A DNA stretch of 64,000 bases from Nilaparvata lugens. Taxonomy: Eukaryota > Arthropoda > Insecta > Hemiptera > Delphacidae. A program made the translations under genes and the position numbers. The notes below the pieces were generated by a model that worked only from the letters and a program-made list of their open reading frames with translations, ran no database searches and was not told where the DNA came from. Each line of letters begins with the position of its first letter. Position 1 is the first letter of the stretch. The DNA is taken from contig NC_052510.1 of the NCBI RefSeq assembly GCF_014356525.2, forward strand, positions 12,120,660-12,184,659, read 5' to 3'. Below are positions 45,386 through 57,860 of the stretch, one piece after another.

Positions 45386-46251
45386 TTTTATAATCTTCTT
45401 TTTTATAATTCTTATTCAACCTTCTTTGGTTTTCTAATTAATAACCACTTTGATTATTTATCGCCCTCCTCTCTCTCTCCTCTTACATCCTTTATTGTAT
45501 ACCTCTTACTGTTTCCCAAACGAAAACATTACTGGAAATTGAAAGAAAATCTCGAGACACAGTTAACACTATGACAGCTGGGATTAGAATGAGTGCTCTC
45601 CTAGTTTTCAGAGGCTTCCAGACTGATCAGTTCTACCATCATAATTTAAAATATTTACCCGATCGCCGGTGAATTTCTCTTCGCCCACTCTTTTTCTCCA
45701 TAGTAAATAAGGAAGGTGATACGTTCAAGCAAGAAGGAAACTAGGAGAGAAAAGTTATTTCCCTTTTGCAAGTTTATAATTATGGGATTGACTCAGCAAT
45801 GTCAGCATACTTCTGGCGTCTAAATCTGTCGTGAGAATAGATAATTCCAAGTGGGATCGTGGGAATCAAGGACTTTTATAAGATGCTGATCATCATTATA
45901 ATGATTTTAGAAATGCTGGCTAAGTTGCCAATGAACAAGAATAAATTCACTATCTTTATGGGAACTGAAAACTACTAACTTAAGATATAATAAATTCCAT
46001 TTAATAACTCAAAATTTTGGTACACTTCTTATTTTTCAATTTTCTCCCCTCCATACCTCCTCTCAACTTTCATTCAACTCAACTTCTCCCCAATCACACT
46101 TCTTTTAACATTTTTTATTCTCCATAGCTATCTCGTCGCTCTCTCTCCCTGCTTATCAAGCCCCTAGATAATCATCGTTTTTTCAGTTCATGGATTTTCT
46201 TGATCGAATTCCAACTGTCTTTCCATAAATCACTTCTAATCAAGTTAAAAA
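45386..46251. other. Unannotated stretch
   Basis: AT-rich with moderately pyrimidine-rich patches. No gene recognised. Confidence 0.4.
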
Positions 46252-46462
46252 CCAGCAGGTAACCCATGCTTGCAAGGGTCCAATTGAAAACTTGACCAAC
46301 TGAAATCTTGAAAAGTCAAAAATAGGCCTACAATCATCCTCGGTAAATTAAGAATCAATATAAAAAATGTCAAGATAATCAGTTGAGTAGTTCAGACGTG
46401 ATGATGCGTCATTCCTGAATGTGTATATTCCATCCTGTACGTGTATAAGCCAATTCTTTCCT
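46252..46462 (+). repeat. Dispersed repeat F, longer copy
   Basis: It starts AGCAGGTAACCCATGCTTGC and ends GTACGTGTATAAGCCAATTC. It aligns with 49409-49525, which lacks about 95 internal bases. It probably belongs to an interspersed element common in the host; type not identified. Confidence 0.65.
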
Positions 46463-47870
46463 TTATTCTATTATAGATCATAGATCATCTCCGATTTTGA
46501 TACTATCTCCTAGAATAAAACTATCAGAAGAAAGGTCTGAGATATCTCATTTTTTCCACATTTATTGTGATCTCCAATTAGGAGGATATTCCACGGTACA
46601 CAGAAATATTTCTAGTAGAAGAGATGAGACTTCATCTCAACATTGTAGAGAGTAAACTGAAGGCTTAGATAAGTCTGATATGTCAGACTTTAGTTAGTTC
46701 CTTCAGAAACAAACAAAACATCATTTCAATTTTACATTCTAGGGTCATGTCAGAGGCCCTGAAATTGATCAGTTGCGACCTGAAAACTCTGACACCAAAC
46801 CTGATACAGGTCACTCGATATTATTTTATTTCACATTTTTCAATCCTTGCAATAATCCACAGGAAAATCAATATTGAACGTCCTTGAATAGATTATCCTG
46901 TGACTGTCTTGAAAACAGGCGGCATTCATGGACAAAGCTATAGAACAGCCAGACAGATATCGAGCTCTTTCGGTTGCCAAGCAAATTGCTTGAGAATAAT
47001 AATAGGATAACGCGAAAGCCAGCAAGGCTGAGTTCAATTTGTGAGGAATGCAATTACCAGGGAGAGAAAGGGCAAGAGATAGTGCTAGGGATAGGGTTAG
47101 GGCAAGGGATGGGACAGGGCGCTAGGGCTGGCCAATCGTAGTAGGGCTGCCACCATACTAAGGGCTTTTCTGGCCTTTTGCGTCCAATAGATCCGATCCA
47201 TGTCGATTCACGACCATCGCGTTAATCTAATCACGGTATCCCTGACAAAGGCAATTATCATGGTCCAGCAATTATTATGGAAATCGGTTATAAGATACCT
47301 TGTGCAACTATGGATTTGATAATTGAATTGTTAATCACCGTTAGTATGCGGTATGGTGTGTATTTCATTCTTATAAGCATTATTTTGAATGGCAAAATTT
47401 GAAACTGATATTCAGATTTCAAACTGTGAAATTTTACTTTATTTGAAATTTATTTTGACTTTATTTGATATTCAGATTTGAAGCTGTGATCTTCAGATGG
47501 TAGAAGAGGAACTTGAAATGTATATTATTCAACTGATGCACAATCCCAAACTATTCAGTTGTATCTCCACTAGAAATCTCAACTTCGTTTTCTCTCGAAG
47601 TGAGATTGGAACGCAAGATGGATTCATGGTCTCCAGTCAATGATAATAATGGAAGATGACTTGCCAAATACGTTTGTGTTCGATTACTAGATAAAATATT
47701 AACAAGTTACTTAAAAAATAGGAGATGATTTCTGAGCTACTTTCAATGGCTAGTAGAAAGTACTTTCAGAGCATACATTCATTTTGTAATGATCATATAG
47801 TAATAGTTTTCAAATATGGCTCTCTTCATTTGATTATTCATTTACGAATTCACGAATATTCATCATAGGA
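46463..47870. other. Unannotated stretch
   Basis: A degenerate AGGGATAGGGTTAGGGCAAG minisatellite lies at about 47080-47125. No gene recognised. Confidence 0.4.
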
Positions 47871-47976
47871 TAAAACAAAATAAATCTTATAGCACCCTTT
47901 ATTCTTTAAAAAACATTAAAATTAAATTAATGTTAAAATCAACATTGAAGGGTGCTATAAGATTTATTTTGTTTTA
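47871..47976. mobile_element. Small hairpin MITE, 29 bp perfect arms
   Basis: TAAAACAAAATAAATCTTAT plus AGCACCCTT at 47871-47899 is perfectly inverted at 47948-47976. The AT-only loop includes AACATTAAAATTAAATTAATGTT, itself palindromic. Confidence 0.85.
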
Positions 47977-49408
47977 TTAATTTAAAAGCAGCCCATGTCA
48001 ATAAGTGTTTCATTATAGGATTTCTACCGCATCATTGAGAAACCTCCCAAACGAAGAAACAATAATAGAATAAGTCTCAATAAGTTTTGGAATTATCATC
48101 AGTTGGATCGTTAGAGGAATCCAATTGAATTGAGTTGAAGGAAGACAAATGATAAGGGAGACAAGAAGTCAATGTTCGGAGTCAGTTAACGATTGATTCA
48201 AAATTGCATACTCCTGAAAAATATGAGATGAAAATTATCATCTAAAAATATCATTGAAAGAATGTTATGAAGAGAGTATGAGGCATGAATTAGCAATTTA
48301 AAGAAAAATCAACATTTCATTCTAAACGAGATGAGAGGGATAAAGAGGAAGAATCCACTTCAAAGAGAGAAAGAGCAAACAATCATGAAAGGCAAAAAAA
48401 TGAACCAGTTTGTATAGATATCATGTACCTGGTTTCTCTCAAGTTCACCGCAGAAAATTAGGTGAGTACTGCAGGAGAAAAATGTGCGAGATCAAGTCTC
48501 ACAAAAGAGAGAGGGGAATAAGAAACAAGAGAGAGAGAAGTGGACAATGATGAGAGTACGGTACAGGGAAGAGAGGAACTTAGTTTTCAATCTTTCAAAT
48601 AGCACACAGTGAGAGAGAGAAATTGTTCCCAATCTGTCGAGGCAGAGAGAGGGAGAAAGTTTATAAGAGTGAAAATATAACCCAGATGTTGTGGGTACTG
48701 AAAACAAGGCATCCATTCGATAAGGTCAAGTGTAGTGAGTATAGTGTTCAATACACAGAGATGCGAATCAATACCCATAGCCACCTTCCCTTTCGTATAG
48801 TTTTGGCTGCTTCCACCAACTTTTTCCCAACCCTTTCCCCAATAAAAAACCCCCTAGACCCCCACATTCCCCCACAAACCTGCCGCATCCATTCCAGTCA
48901 ATTTCCCGAGCTTCTCAATAACGAAAATATTATGTGGCTCTCCCCCAGGTAACGTAACAACCCATCAAACGCTTTTTCTTCTCTCTATTATTTATCGATA
49001 TTCTTCTTTACACCATTATTCATCAATATTCTTCCTCCGCAGCAACCTTAGGCGCGCATGCAACTCTGCAATAACCAAGTAACTCTGGGGAGTTGTACAG
49101 TGTGTACTTCCACAAGCCTCCAGATTCAATCTACTCAACCTTGGTCAAGGATGGAGTATTTTCATTTTGGATTGTTTTCTGAGCCATCTAGTTGATTATA
49201 AAGTGGGAGAATGATTGAGGTTTTCAAGATTTTTCATACTGCTGGCAATAATATGGGTGGAGATGAACAAGGTTCCCATCATGGTTAGTTTCATCACGAA
49301 TTACAATAATGTTTTGCTCTTCATGCGGAAATCTAGGTGAGAGAGCTGAATAATTTATTATTCATCCATCACTATTTCAGCGATGAGCAGGCTTAGTTTT
49401 AATCCTGA
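47977..49408. other. Unannotated stretch
   Basis: 48490-48680 is purine-rich (GAGAGAG-type). No gene recognised; frames at 48492-48952 match nothing known to me. Confidence 0.4.
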
Positions 49409-49525
49409 CTAACAGGTAACCCGTGCTCCGCAAGGGTCTAATTAAAAATTTCAGACGTGATGATGTTTCATTCGTAAATTTCCTATCCCGTACGTGTGTG
49501 TATAAGCCAATTTCTTTCTTAAATT
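49409..49525 (+). repeat. Dispersed repeat F, internally deleted copy
   Basis: AACAGGTAACCCGTGCTCCG and TTCAGACGTGATGATG, ending GTGTATAAGCCAATTTC. Collinear with 46252-46462 except for a missing middle. Confidence 0.65.
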
Positions 49526-49689
49526 ATGTCTCTTGTGTTAGTCATCAAATCAATACTCACGTCTTGCTTTGAAAAATATTGTACATGTTGGTTTTCCAAA
49601 GGATAACGTTACATTTTAATAGCAATAGTGTTCCATATTATTGTAGATACGAATATTGAAGGCATTGTTTTTGCAACTGACACTGGTTA

Positions 49690-49800
49690 ATTCAATTCAA
49701 TTTATTCAATTTATTCATTCTTTGCACATTTTACATAGTTTAAATACACAAAAATACAAAATAAATAAACAAAAGAATGTGTAGCTCGCAAGACTTTCGT
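49690..49800 (-). mobile_element. Non-LTR retroelement 3' tail
   Basis: Plus-strand AATTCAATTTATTCAATTTA then TTCATTCTTTGCACATTTT is, on the minus strand, an AAATGTGC-type 3' UTR with AATAAATTGAATAAATTG repeats. No coding region is attached. Confidence 0.4.
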
Positions 49801-50177
49801 CTGTTCGCGAGCATGAGTAAAAGAATATAAAGATTGAGAAACGTAGAAAAGAAAAAATATTTATAAAATAGAATATAATAAATGACTAAGAATAGCCTAA
49901 TGGTCAAATAAATTTGAAATTTGGTTAATTAAGGATTCTGTTCATTTCTATTTCATCGTCTGTATATACTGCTGTATATTACTGAAAGTTAATAACCCTG
50001 ATCTACTTTCAGCCTACTTCATTTTATTAATCAATTATTTGATCTTATCTACCTAAATAATTATTTTACTTTATCAATTTTCTGTTTTTTTTCTCTTTAA
50101 TATTCATATTGATTAAAACTTTTACAATATTTCCATTAATAAATAAATCCTTAGTTTAAATAACGAAATTAACGTTT

Positions 50178-50473
50178 TGGTAGAGAGTTAGTGGGGAGGA
50201 TATTTTTAATATTCTTTCCGAAGAATGGACATTGATATGTCCAAAGCTCCGCCAATTTATGTAGATGCATAACAATATGATTATTATCTATAGTTATTAT
50301 ATTAACAAATTGCTTTTTCATATCATATACGGTTCAATAATTATTTTCTTAGTCTATATTATATAAATTCATCTATAATTTTGCTGTATTGTAAGCTATT
50401 GTATATAAGTGTATAAGCCAGTTTATATTGTAATCTACATAAATAAAGTACTCAATCAATCAATCAATCAATC
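50178..50473 (+). mobile_element. 290 bp core repeat with (CAAT)n tail, copy 2
   Basis: Nearly identical to 35298-35589 over its full length, including the (TCAA)n end. Unlike the other copies it is not embedded in CT-rich DNA, so the core can move or persist without it. Confidence 0.88.
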
Positions 50474-51826
50474 GTCCAAACTGGGATGCAAAATGCTGTG
50501 TATGCAGAAAATTGTCGTTAGCAAGTCATTACTCTTTTATTTGATCGGAAACTACATTGGTTATGGTCGGGATCCACATGTTATTCCACACCTCCAAGTG
50601 GTCATGTGCTATTCGCACAGATGACCTAACCTATACCGGTTATCGTTATACGACGAAGTGCGGGCGCTCAAACTACTATCCAACGGCACTACGAAAATAA
50701 AAAAAACACGAAATGGAATGAGATAAAGAATGGTCATTAACTTACTCCATTACCTCACAGAAATGATATTGTCTAGTACAATATTCCAAAAATATGCTTC
50801 AAATTTTCGAACCATTTTAAACTGTATGATAGACAAATTACTATCGTGAACCCATCAAACTATGGAGGAAACGATGTCACCAACAGTGTGCTTCATTCAC
50901 CCCGATCTCTTTTATGTCAAAATGAAACTATGTCAGTTCGAAAAGTGTGTAATAATGATATCACTGATGTGAGCTAGTGCACTGCATTTATGGCTGGTTG
51001 ATGGCAACACACGAAGATATAAATAAGATTTAACGACCGTTGCTCCTCTATAATGTGTGTAATCTGCATTAGCCCACCTACATAATGATGTTGTTGTTGG
51101 GTAAGGAAGGGGTGAAAGGGGGGTTTCTGGGGGCAATAAGTCATTGAAATTCGACAGGGGGAGGCAAAAAGATAGGGGGCACCACAGAGTGATTGTTATT
51201 GAGGATTTGCTGCCCCCCTGAGTGCTGTAATTTCAGAACAGTCGATAAGCACGCATGTGATACACGCGTGTATGTGGTGTAGGTTGGGGAGGGTGAGTGA
51301 GTGAGAGGGGAGAGGATGTGACAAAGGAGGGTATGTGTTTGTGGGAGAGAGGAGAAGTAGTGAGACTGGAATTGATTTTTCAAGATTAATGAAAATTAAT
51401 ATTTGGATGAGGAAGAAATAAAATTGTAATAAGGAAATTATTTTGGATTGGATTGATTGGTTAGTAGGTGTTATCATAGAGAAACAATAGCATAACAACT
51501 TGCGCCATTGTTTCTCTACGGTATTAGAAAACAGGAAAAATTATTGATTGAAAACTGAGAATGTAAAATTCTTCCTATGATTGTCGTTGTTGAATGAATC
51601 ATATTATAAAATGAATGAATAGAATGACAGCCTCTATTTTTTCTAAAGAGTGAAGTTAGGGCGTAGTCGGCCCTCTCTTGAATGATTGTATGATTGTATA
51701 AATGAGTAGAAGGGAGAGGAGAGAATATGACGAAGGAGGAAAGGCTGAGAATGCGAAAGAATATTAACAATTATAATAATGCAGAAACAAATTGACGTTT
51801 CTCTGATATCTGATAATAATTGAAGA
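50474..51826. other. Unannotated stretch, partly purine-rich
   Basis: 51095-51370 is G/A-rich on the plus strand. No gene recognised. Confidence 0.4.
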
Positions 51827-52152
51827 GGTGGATTCCACCTGAAAGCTCTGACTATCAATACTCTTATAAATAATAATAGTTTGAAGTTGTCTCCCAAATG
51901 AATTTTCCAGAAGTGCTTAAGTCACTGACTTAAGGTCGTTTTGGAAATAAACAAAATGTTTGACATCTTTAAAAAAATTATTTCGTGATTGGATCTCACT
52001 TTTAATTGTCTTGAAAGAAGGATTTGAAACTGCAAATTACATGACTGTTCATATTCAAAGTAGCATTCAATTATATTATTAAAAAAAGAAAAAATTAGAT
52101 CCTGAGAAATTACTTTTTTTGACTAAAGACCTTTTGGGATCCACCTCTTCAA
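51827..52152. mobile_element. Deletion derivative of the CTTAAG element, inverted
   Basis: Its reverse complement matches the first ~310 bases of 2533-3256 closely, including the CCAAAACGACCTTAAGTC block. It then jumps from CAGAGCTT directly to a terminal GGTGGAATCCACCTCTTC. The ends GAAGAGGTGGATTCC and GGGATCCACCTCTTC are inverted repeats. AATT/ATTG on both outer sides may be target sequence or extra terminal repeat. Confidence 0.8.
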
Positions 52153-52662
52153 TTGTGAGATAGGAAAGATGTTTAAGAATGAGAATGAGAAGGAGGGCTA
52201 ATGAGAGAGGGCTAAAAATGTGAAAGTGGGCTAAGATTCCAAAAGGAATGACAAAGATCCAAAAATATATTTCAACAAAAGAGTTTCAATATTCTCACAT
52301 AATTAGATTAGAAATTTAGAATTCTTCAACTTAGATATTGAATTGATATACTGAGCGTTGAGTGAGTAGAGCATGAATCTGTTGACACAGATTGGGGTGA
52401 TAGAGCAATGAAAATAGATCAAACGATATGAGCCAAATAGGAAGGAATAGAGCCACTCAATTGCTGAAAATTCTTACGAAGAATGAAGTGAGACTTCCTA
52501 CAGAACGATTATCAAATACTACTATTATCATGTTGATTCATAATTATTCAACAATATTCTAAGAATGTATCATAATGTGAATAGGGAGTGAAATTGGGTT
52601 ATACGGCGAGGCAGAAAATCTAAAAGGATCACTTTGACGATAAAATCCATATGAATAAATAA
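52153..52662. other. Unannotated stretch
   Basis: No gene recognised. Confidence 0.4.
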
Positions 52663-52831
52663 TTACAGATGGAATTAAATAGAGAATGCATTTATACAAA
52701 TGCTAATTAATATAGAATTATTATTTTAATAATAATTAATAATTATTATTTTAATAATAATCATTTGAAATAATAATTAAATATTAATTAGCATTTGAAT
52801 AAATGCATTCTCTATTTAATTCCATCTGTAA
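52663..52831. mobile_element. Hairpin MITE, 169 bp
   Basis: TTACAGATGGAATTAAATAG continuing to GCATTTA (52663-52694) is perfectly inverted at 52800-52831. Pairing then continues through AAATGCTAATTAATAT to an AT-only centre. Its arm also occurs alone at 32534-32556. Confidence 0.9.
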
Positions 52832-52881
52832 CTGGTTGGCCACTATGGCTTCGTATAAAATGGGCACTGCTATCCAGAGAT

Positions 52882-53085
52882 TGTCAGTTTGGTGTAAGGG
52901 TAAGCATTCCTGACTAGCAATTGGGAGGTACCGGGTTCGATTCCCGGGCTGGCAACTAATTTTTGGATAGTAGTTCTCATCGAATTTCCATCTAGCTGTT
53001 AACCCCTGTGGTCAATGTCTGCAGTTGCAGAAGTCTTCGGGTGATTTGCAGCATTTATTCAGGATTTTCGTTAAATAATAATTAT
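52882..53085 (+). mobile_element. tRNA-derived SINE, intact head
   Basis: Bases 52882-52954 fold as a tRNA-like cloverleaf of 73 nt. The acceptor TGTCAGT/GCTGGCA includes G-U pairs, and the D region GGTGTAAGGGTAAGC is box-A-like. The anticodon stem is CCTGA/TTGGG with AGC in the anticodon position, and the T arm CCGGG/CCCGG contains box B GGTTCGATTCC. An ACTAATTTTTGGATAG body follows, with GTCTGCAG...GCAGAAGTC and an AT-rich (TTAAATAATAATTATGAATG) tail. The weak acceptor stem and fused body indicate a SINE, not a working tRNA gene. The anticodon suggests tRNA-Ala ancestry, with low certainty. Confidence 0.78.
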
Positions 53086-53700
53086 GAATGAATAATAATT
53101 ATGAGTTTTGAAGTTCAATTGTCAATTAGTACATATTGAACCACGTTAAAGAATCAGTGATCAATTACGATAGTGGAATTAATACATGAGATAAGTTCAG
53201 GTTTCAGGTAGTTTTCTGCTTAATTTATTTCATGAAGATGCAAATTTCAAGTGTTACATCATAATTACATGGATTAATAATGTGGACTATATCAATCAGA
53301 TACGGAATGAATTCGACTTTTTAGCCAGTTTAAACTGTTTCGTATGAAATTAATGAAAAAACGCATACTTCTTCCCGGACATTTGCCTTCAAAGTACTTC
53401 CCTCATTTCTTCTCAATAATATACATCACAAAATTAGAGCTTCGTTGGAAAATGTCGGTGAAATTCATCCCACGAGACGATCCACACCTCGCACCAGAAT
53501 ACTCAACGAGTTTTCCCAGGAGGTCACGGTTTTTACACAAAAATTAAATTTTACGCGCGTTCAACCCATCAGCCATGTCAGCGTTTAGGATTTTACAGGT
53601 ATTGGCTGTAAGGGGGGGGGGGGTTTAGAGATGCGTGGTCTGTTTGTATGTAATTACGTTTGCATTGGTGTGTGTGTGGGGGGAAGGTTTTTGAGCTGTG
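53086..53700. other. Unannotated stretch with poly(G)
   Basis: A run of 12 G residues lies at 53612-53623. A 67-codon plus frame at 53344-53547 matches nothing I know. Confidence 0.4.
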
Positions 53701-54065
53701 CATTTTTGTGTTTTCGTAAGTGGAATGGATAGAAAAGAGAAACGGTGAGGATGGGAGGATAGCAGTATTATGATATAAAATGGATGGAGACTAAAATGGA
53801 AGTAGAATATGAAAAAGCAAACGAATACAACTACAAAAATGGATATATCAAGGGAACAAAGAGGGGAGAAATAATGGGAAAAGAGGAGAGACTTTGATCA
53901 AAAGAGAGAAGGGGTACTATATGGTGTGAAAGAGGAGAAAAAGAAGAATATAATAATTGGGAGTAATGTAGGACGAGAAAGATAGAGGGAAGGTGAGAAA
54001 GTAGGAGCTGAGCAGAATATGTGAAAAATAAGAGAGAAGAGGAGGATAATTGATATTAAGTGAAT

Positions 54066-54247
<182 letters not shown>

Positions 54248-54513
54248 TTAATATGATATGATTATTATTATAATTAATAATACATCCCTCTGTTGGGAAC
54301 GGAGGGAGAGAGTGATAAGAGAATTGCTAGATAAGGAAGTGATCGGATATTGATTGATATGTTTTAAGATGGTGATGAAAATTAAATTGTAAAATGAACA
54401 TTTCAATTGAGGGGGAACTATGAGCAAGAAAGAATGAGAGAAAAGAGTTGAAGGAGCAAAGAAGGCAGAGGAACATGATTAGGGTGAGAGAGAGAGAGAG
54501 AGAGAAAGAGTAC

Positions 54514-54758
54514 TCATACACTTATATACAATAGCTTACAATACAGCAAAGTTTTAGATGAATTCACATAATATAGACTAAGAAAATGATTATAGAGCTG
54601 TGTGATATGAAAAAATCAATTTGGAATGACTATAATATAGTTATGCATGTATATAATATTGTTATGCATCTACATAAATTGGTGAAGCTTTGGACATATC
54701 AATGTCCATTCTTCGGAAAGAATATTCAGAATATCCTTCCCAGTAACTCATTACCAAC
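54514..54758 (-). mobile_element. 290 bp core repeat, inverted and 3'-truncated copy
   Basis: On the minus strand it runs from the GTTACTGGGAAGGATATTCT equivalent of the core start to the TTGTATATAAGTGTATG region. The last ~50 bases, including AATAAA and the CAAT tail, are absent. A 35-40 base stretch near 54605-54660 is rearranged, with a tandem TATAATATTGTTATGCAT-like duplication. It is more diverged than the other copies. Confidence 0.75.
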
Positions 54759-55030
54759 CGAGAAAGAGAGAGAGAGAGTGAGAGAGAGTATAGAGGTTGA
54801 AGAGTAGTGGATAAGCAGGTTAAAGATGAGAAGAAAATATGGTGATATAATAGAGAGTTATAGAATATTATGACAGGAGTAAATTGATGAAGAGAAATAG
54901 AAAGAAATTGATGGCGGGAGTTTATAGTGGAAATGAGGATGGTTGTAACGAATTAGGTATGAGGAAGAAATTGAGTTACAGAAGGGAGAAAAAGGGAAGA
55001 ATTGAGAGGAAGAAGACAAGAGAGGATGGA

Positions 55031-56060
55031 GGGTAAAGAAAACATTGGAAAAAAGAGTAAATGGGAGGGAACGAGAACAAGTCAGTGTTTATGAGTGGTA
55101 TTTTTGTATGCTTGGCAAGTGCCGCTCCCCCAAATTGCAATGTACATAACAAGTAAAAAATGAAAACAAAATGTGTCCAAAAAAAGTGCAGAGGAATCAT
55201 TTGCCGTAGCTTTGTCAGGGACAGAGTAATTATTTCATAAAATTAGGGACCCGTCACACGTATCTCAAAATACGGGTGGGTTCTCGGTAAATATAGATAT
55301 GTTCGCGTATGTAACATACAATGACAATAAATATACCCTGAGTTCGGTCCAGGTAGTGCATGTATTGTGAGATTTTAAATTTGAATAGCTCGTGTCAGAT
55401 TATCTTTCTCTCTGTCCCACTCATTTGTAAAGTGGAATACATTCATTATAAATTATTTGTCAAGTACATTCATTTATGTTTTAAAATTCAGGTATGTGTT
55501 TCATGATCCCAAAAACATACGAAGAATATACTCAACATTTTTTTGTTGTTGGTCTGTTCCGATCTTATGAAGATTTGTAACAAGTGGGATGACGTTGTAC
55601 AGTGTTCAGTGATATTATAGAACCGAGAATACCCATTTTTGTATAATCATAAATTATATTAATAAAAGGAAATAGAAGGAAAGTGGAAATTTTCTATCAA
55701 TTGACTTATTTATCAGTTCCTCTATGTAATCCAGCCTTAGTTATTCCCCAAATTCTTTTCCAATGTTGTCTATATAACTCAAACTCATAATGTTGTCACT
55801 ATTACAAAATCACAACATTATTTTTAAAATCATATCACATATAATTCATATAATACATCACATCAGCTCCATCATACTTATTAATAGTACACTTCGAAAT
55901 TCTCCAAAAATATCAATAGAAATAACATTATAACGGAAGAACATAATTATTATTCATTACAGATAGAATCTGCTACACCTTTATTTTTCATGAAAAGCCA
56001 TTGAAATCTCTATAGAAGTGAATTTTTATCATAAATATCTTTTGAAACATTATTCAAACA
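55031..56060. other. Unannotated stretch
   Basis: AT-rich. No gene recognised. Confidence 0.4.
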
Positions 56061-56550
56061 GTTTGAAAGTGTTTTCATCTATTCAACTAGAGACATTGTG
56101 GTGAATGAACGTTTTCAGCATCAAACAGGATGAAAGTCTCAAAATATTCACTCACTATTAAGGACATAATGAATTGACTTCCAGCTCTCTCATACGGGAA
56201 AACAAATTTGAAAGGTGTTCAGCTATTCACTTTGTGGTGAATAAACGTTTCCAAATCTTAGCACTCGTAAGAAACATACATCTAGTAAAAGACCGAAAAC
56301 ATTTTCCTCTCACTATTACGAAAATAATGAATTGACTTTCAGCTCTCTCATACGGGAAAAACAAATTTGAAAGGTGTTCAGTTAACCACTTTGTGGTGAA
56401 TGAACGTTGCTTTCAAATCTTAGCACTCGTAAGAAACACACTGAGTGGAAGACACAAAACATTTACTCACTATTAAGGAAATAATGAATTGATTTTCAGC
56501 TCTCTCATACGAGAAAAAAAATTGAAAGGTGTTCAGTTGAACTGAGGAAT
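56061..56550 (+). repeat. ~157 bp satellite, three copies
   Basis: CACTATTA followed by ATAATGAATTGA begins at 56153, 56311 and 56468, spacing 158 and 157. Each copy has AGCTCTCTCATACGRGAAAA, TTGAAAGGTGTTCAG, TTTGTGGTGAATRAACGTT and AATCTTAGCACTCGTAAGAA in order. The outer copies are partial. Confidence 0.9.
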
Positions 56551-57725
56551 CGTTTTGGGTGGGAAGCGTTCTCAAAATCTTTGCAAACCACAGAACTTGA
56601 GGATCAAAACACTTATGTTCTATTTAGAGCATGAAATAATACACGAGTAACTCAAGACAGACCATAACATTCTTTCATGTTTCACATAACATACATTTAT
56701 ACAGTCAAAGGTGTTTGAATCAATACAGCCACGGCTCTCAGTATGCAGAGCATCTCAGCACATCTTTTCAAATTTGTGGTCACAGCAGAAGAACTAAGGA
56801 AACCTAGAAAGGATATGAGAAGATCTGAAAGGGATGCAGTTTGGGAGAGGAGATATTCAAAGAGGATGCAAGGTTTAAAAGAATCATGATAAGGGGAAAG
56901 ATGAATGCAATTTGGTGAGAAAGGGTAGGAGTGAGCTGAAAGGATGCAATTTGAAAGATGTTGAAAAGGGAAGAACGCAAAGAAAGTGTAAGAAGGGTAG
57001 GAGTGGGGGAGCTTCAAAGAGAATGAAGAGATCTGAAAGAAAGCTGTGTGAAATAAGTTGAACTCACAATGAGTATCTCAGTATGTTTTACAAGGTTCTA
57101 CCTCTGTGTAGCTCTGTACCACAAGGATAACAAGACTCTGTTGAATACAGATCTCTCTATTTATGGTGTCAATGCTGGTTTTGGATGCGCTTTGAAACTT
57201 AACTCTTCTATGCAATCAGCTTTTTTGATGCCTCTGACTCAGAACACAGAGGTCGGATGAATTGAGGTTTTCTTGCCTAACGTCAGAGGGGGAAACAAGA
57301 TATATGAAAAGGCTCAAAGTGCAGAGGTATAAATACCGTAAAGTAGTGCTGCAAGATGGGTCGGGGGCGTGGGAGGGGGAAGGAAATCGCTGCCGGTTCA
57401 GATTTAACAAATTATGGAGGATTTAAAAGAAGGCGAAAAAAGGGGGGGGAGCGGACGTGGAACTGGCGCTGAGTTTCTTGAATGAGGGCAGAGGCGATGT
57501 GAAAAATGCCCCCAAACAAACACCCCGCAAGCAGCGGTCGCTTTTCAAAAAGCACAAGACGTGGAGTGAGATGGAATGAAGAGAGGGATGAATAAGAAGT
57601 AAAAAAGAAGAAGAAAATGTATAAAAAGTAGAAGAAGAAGAAGAAGCAATGAAAGGCTGCGGTTATGTGTTGAGCTTAACTCTGTGGTCGGCTCTTTTCT
57701 GTGTGGCGTCTGCTAGGCACTGAGC
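56551..57725. other. Unannotated stretch
   Basis: 57400-57650 is purine-rich with a short (AAG)n. Frames at 56697-57410 match nothing known to me. Confidence 0.4.
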
Positions 57726-57737
57726 CATGACGTCATC

Positions 57738-57860
57738 TCTTTTTCTTCTTCTTCTTCATCTTCATCTTCATCTTCATCTTCTTCTTCTTCTCTTCTTCTT
57801 CTTCTTCTTCTTCTTCTTCTTCTTTTTCTTCTTCTTCTTCTTCTTCTTCTTCTTCTTCTC
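57738..57860 (+). repeat. (TTC)n microsatellite with (ATCTTC)n shoulder
   Basis: Begins with four CATCTTCATCTT-type hexamers and then nearly pure TTC to 57858. Confidence 0.95.

Noticed and set aside
47080..47125. Telomere-like TTAGGG within an AGGG-rich run
   Set aside because: Only one exact unit and the rest are irregular GGG-containing words; it is a short minisatellite, not telomeric DNA. The usual insect unit is TTAGG.
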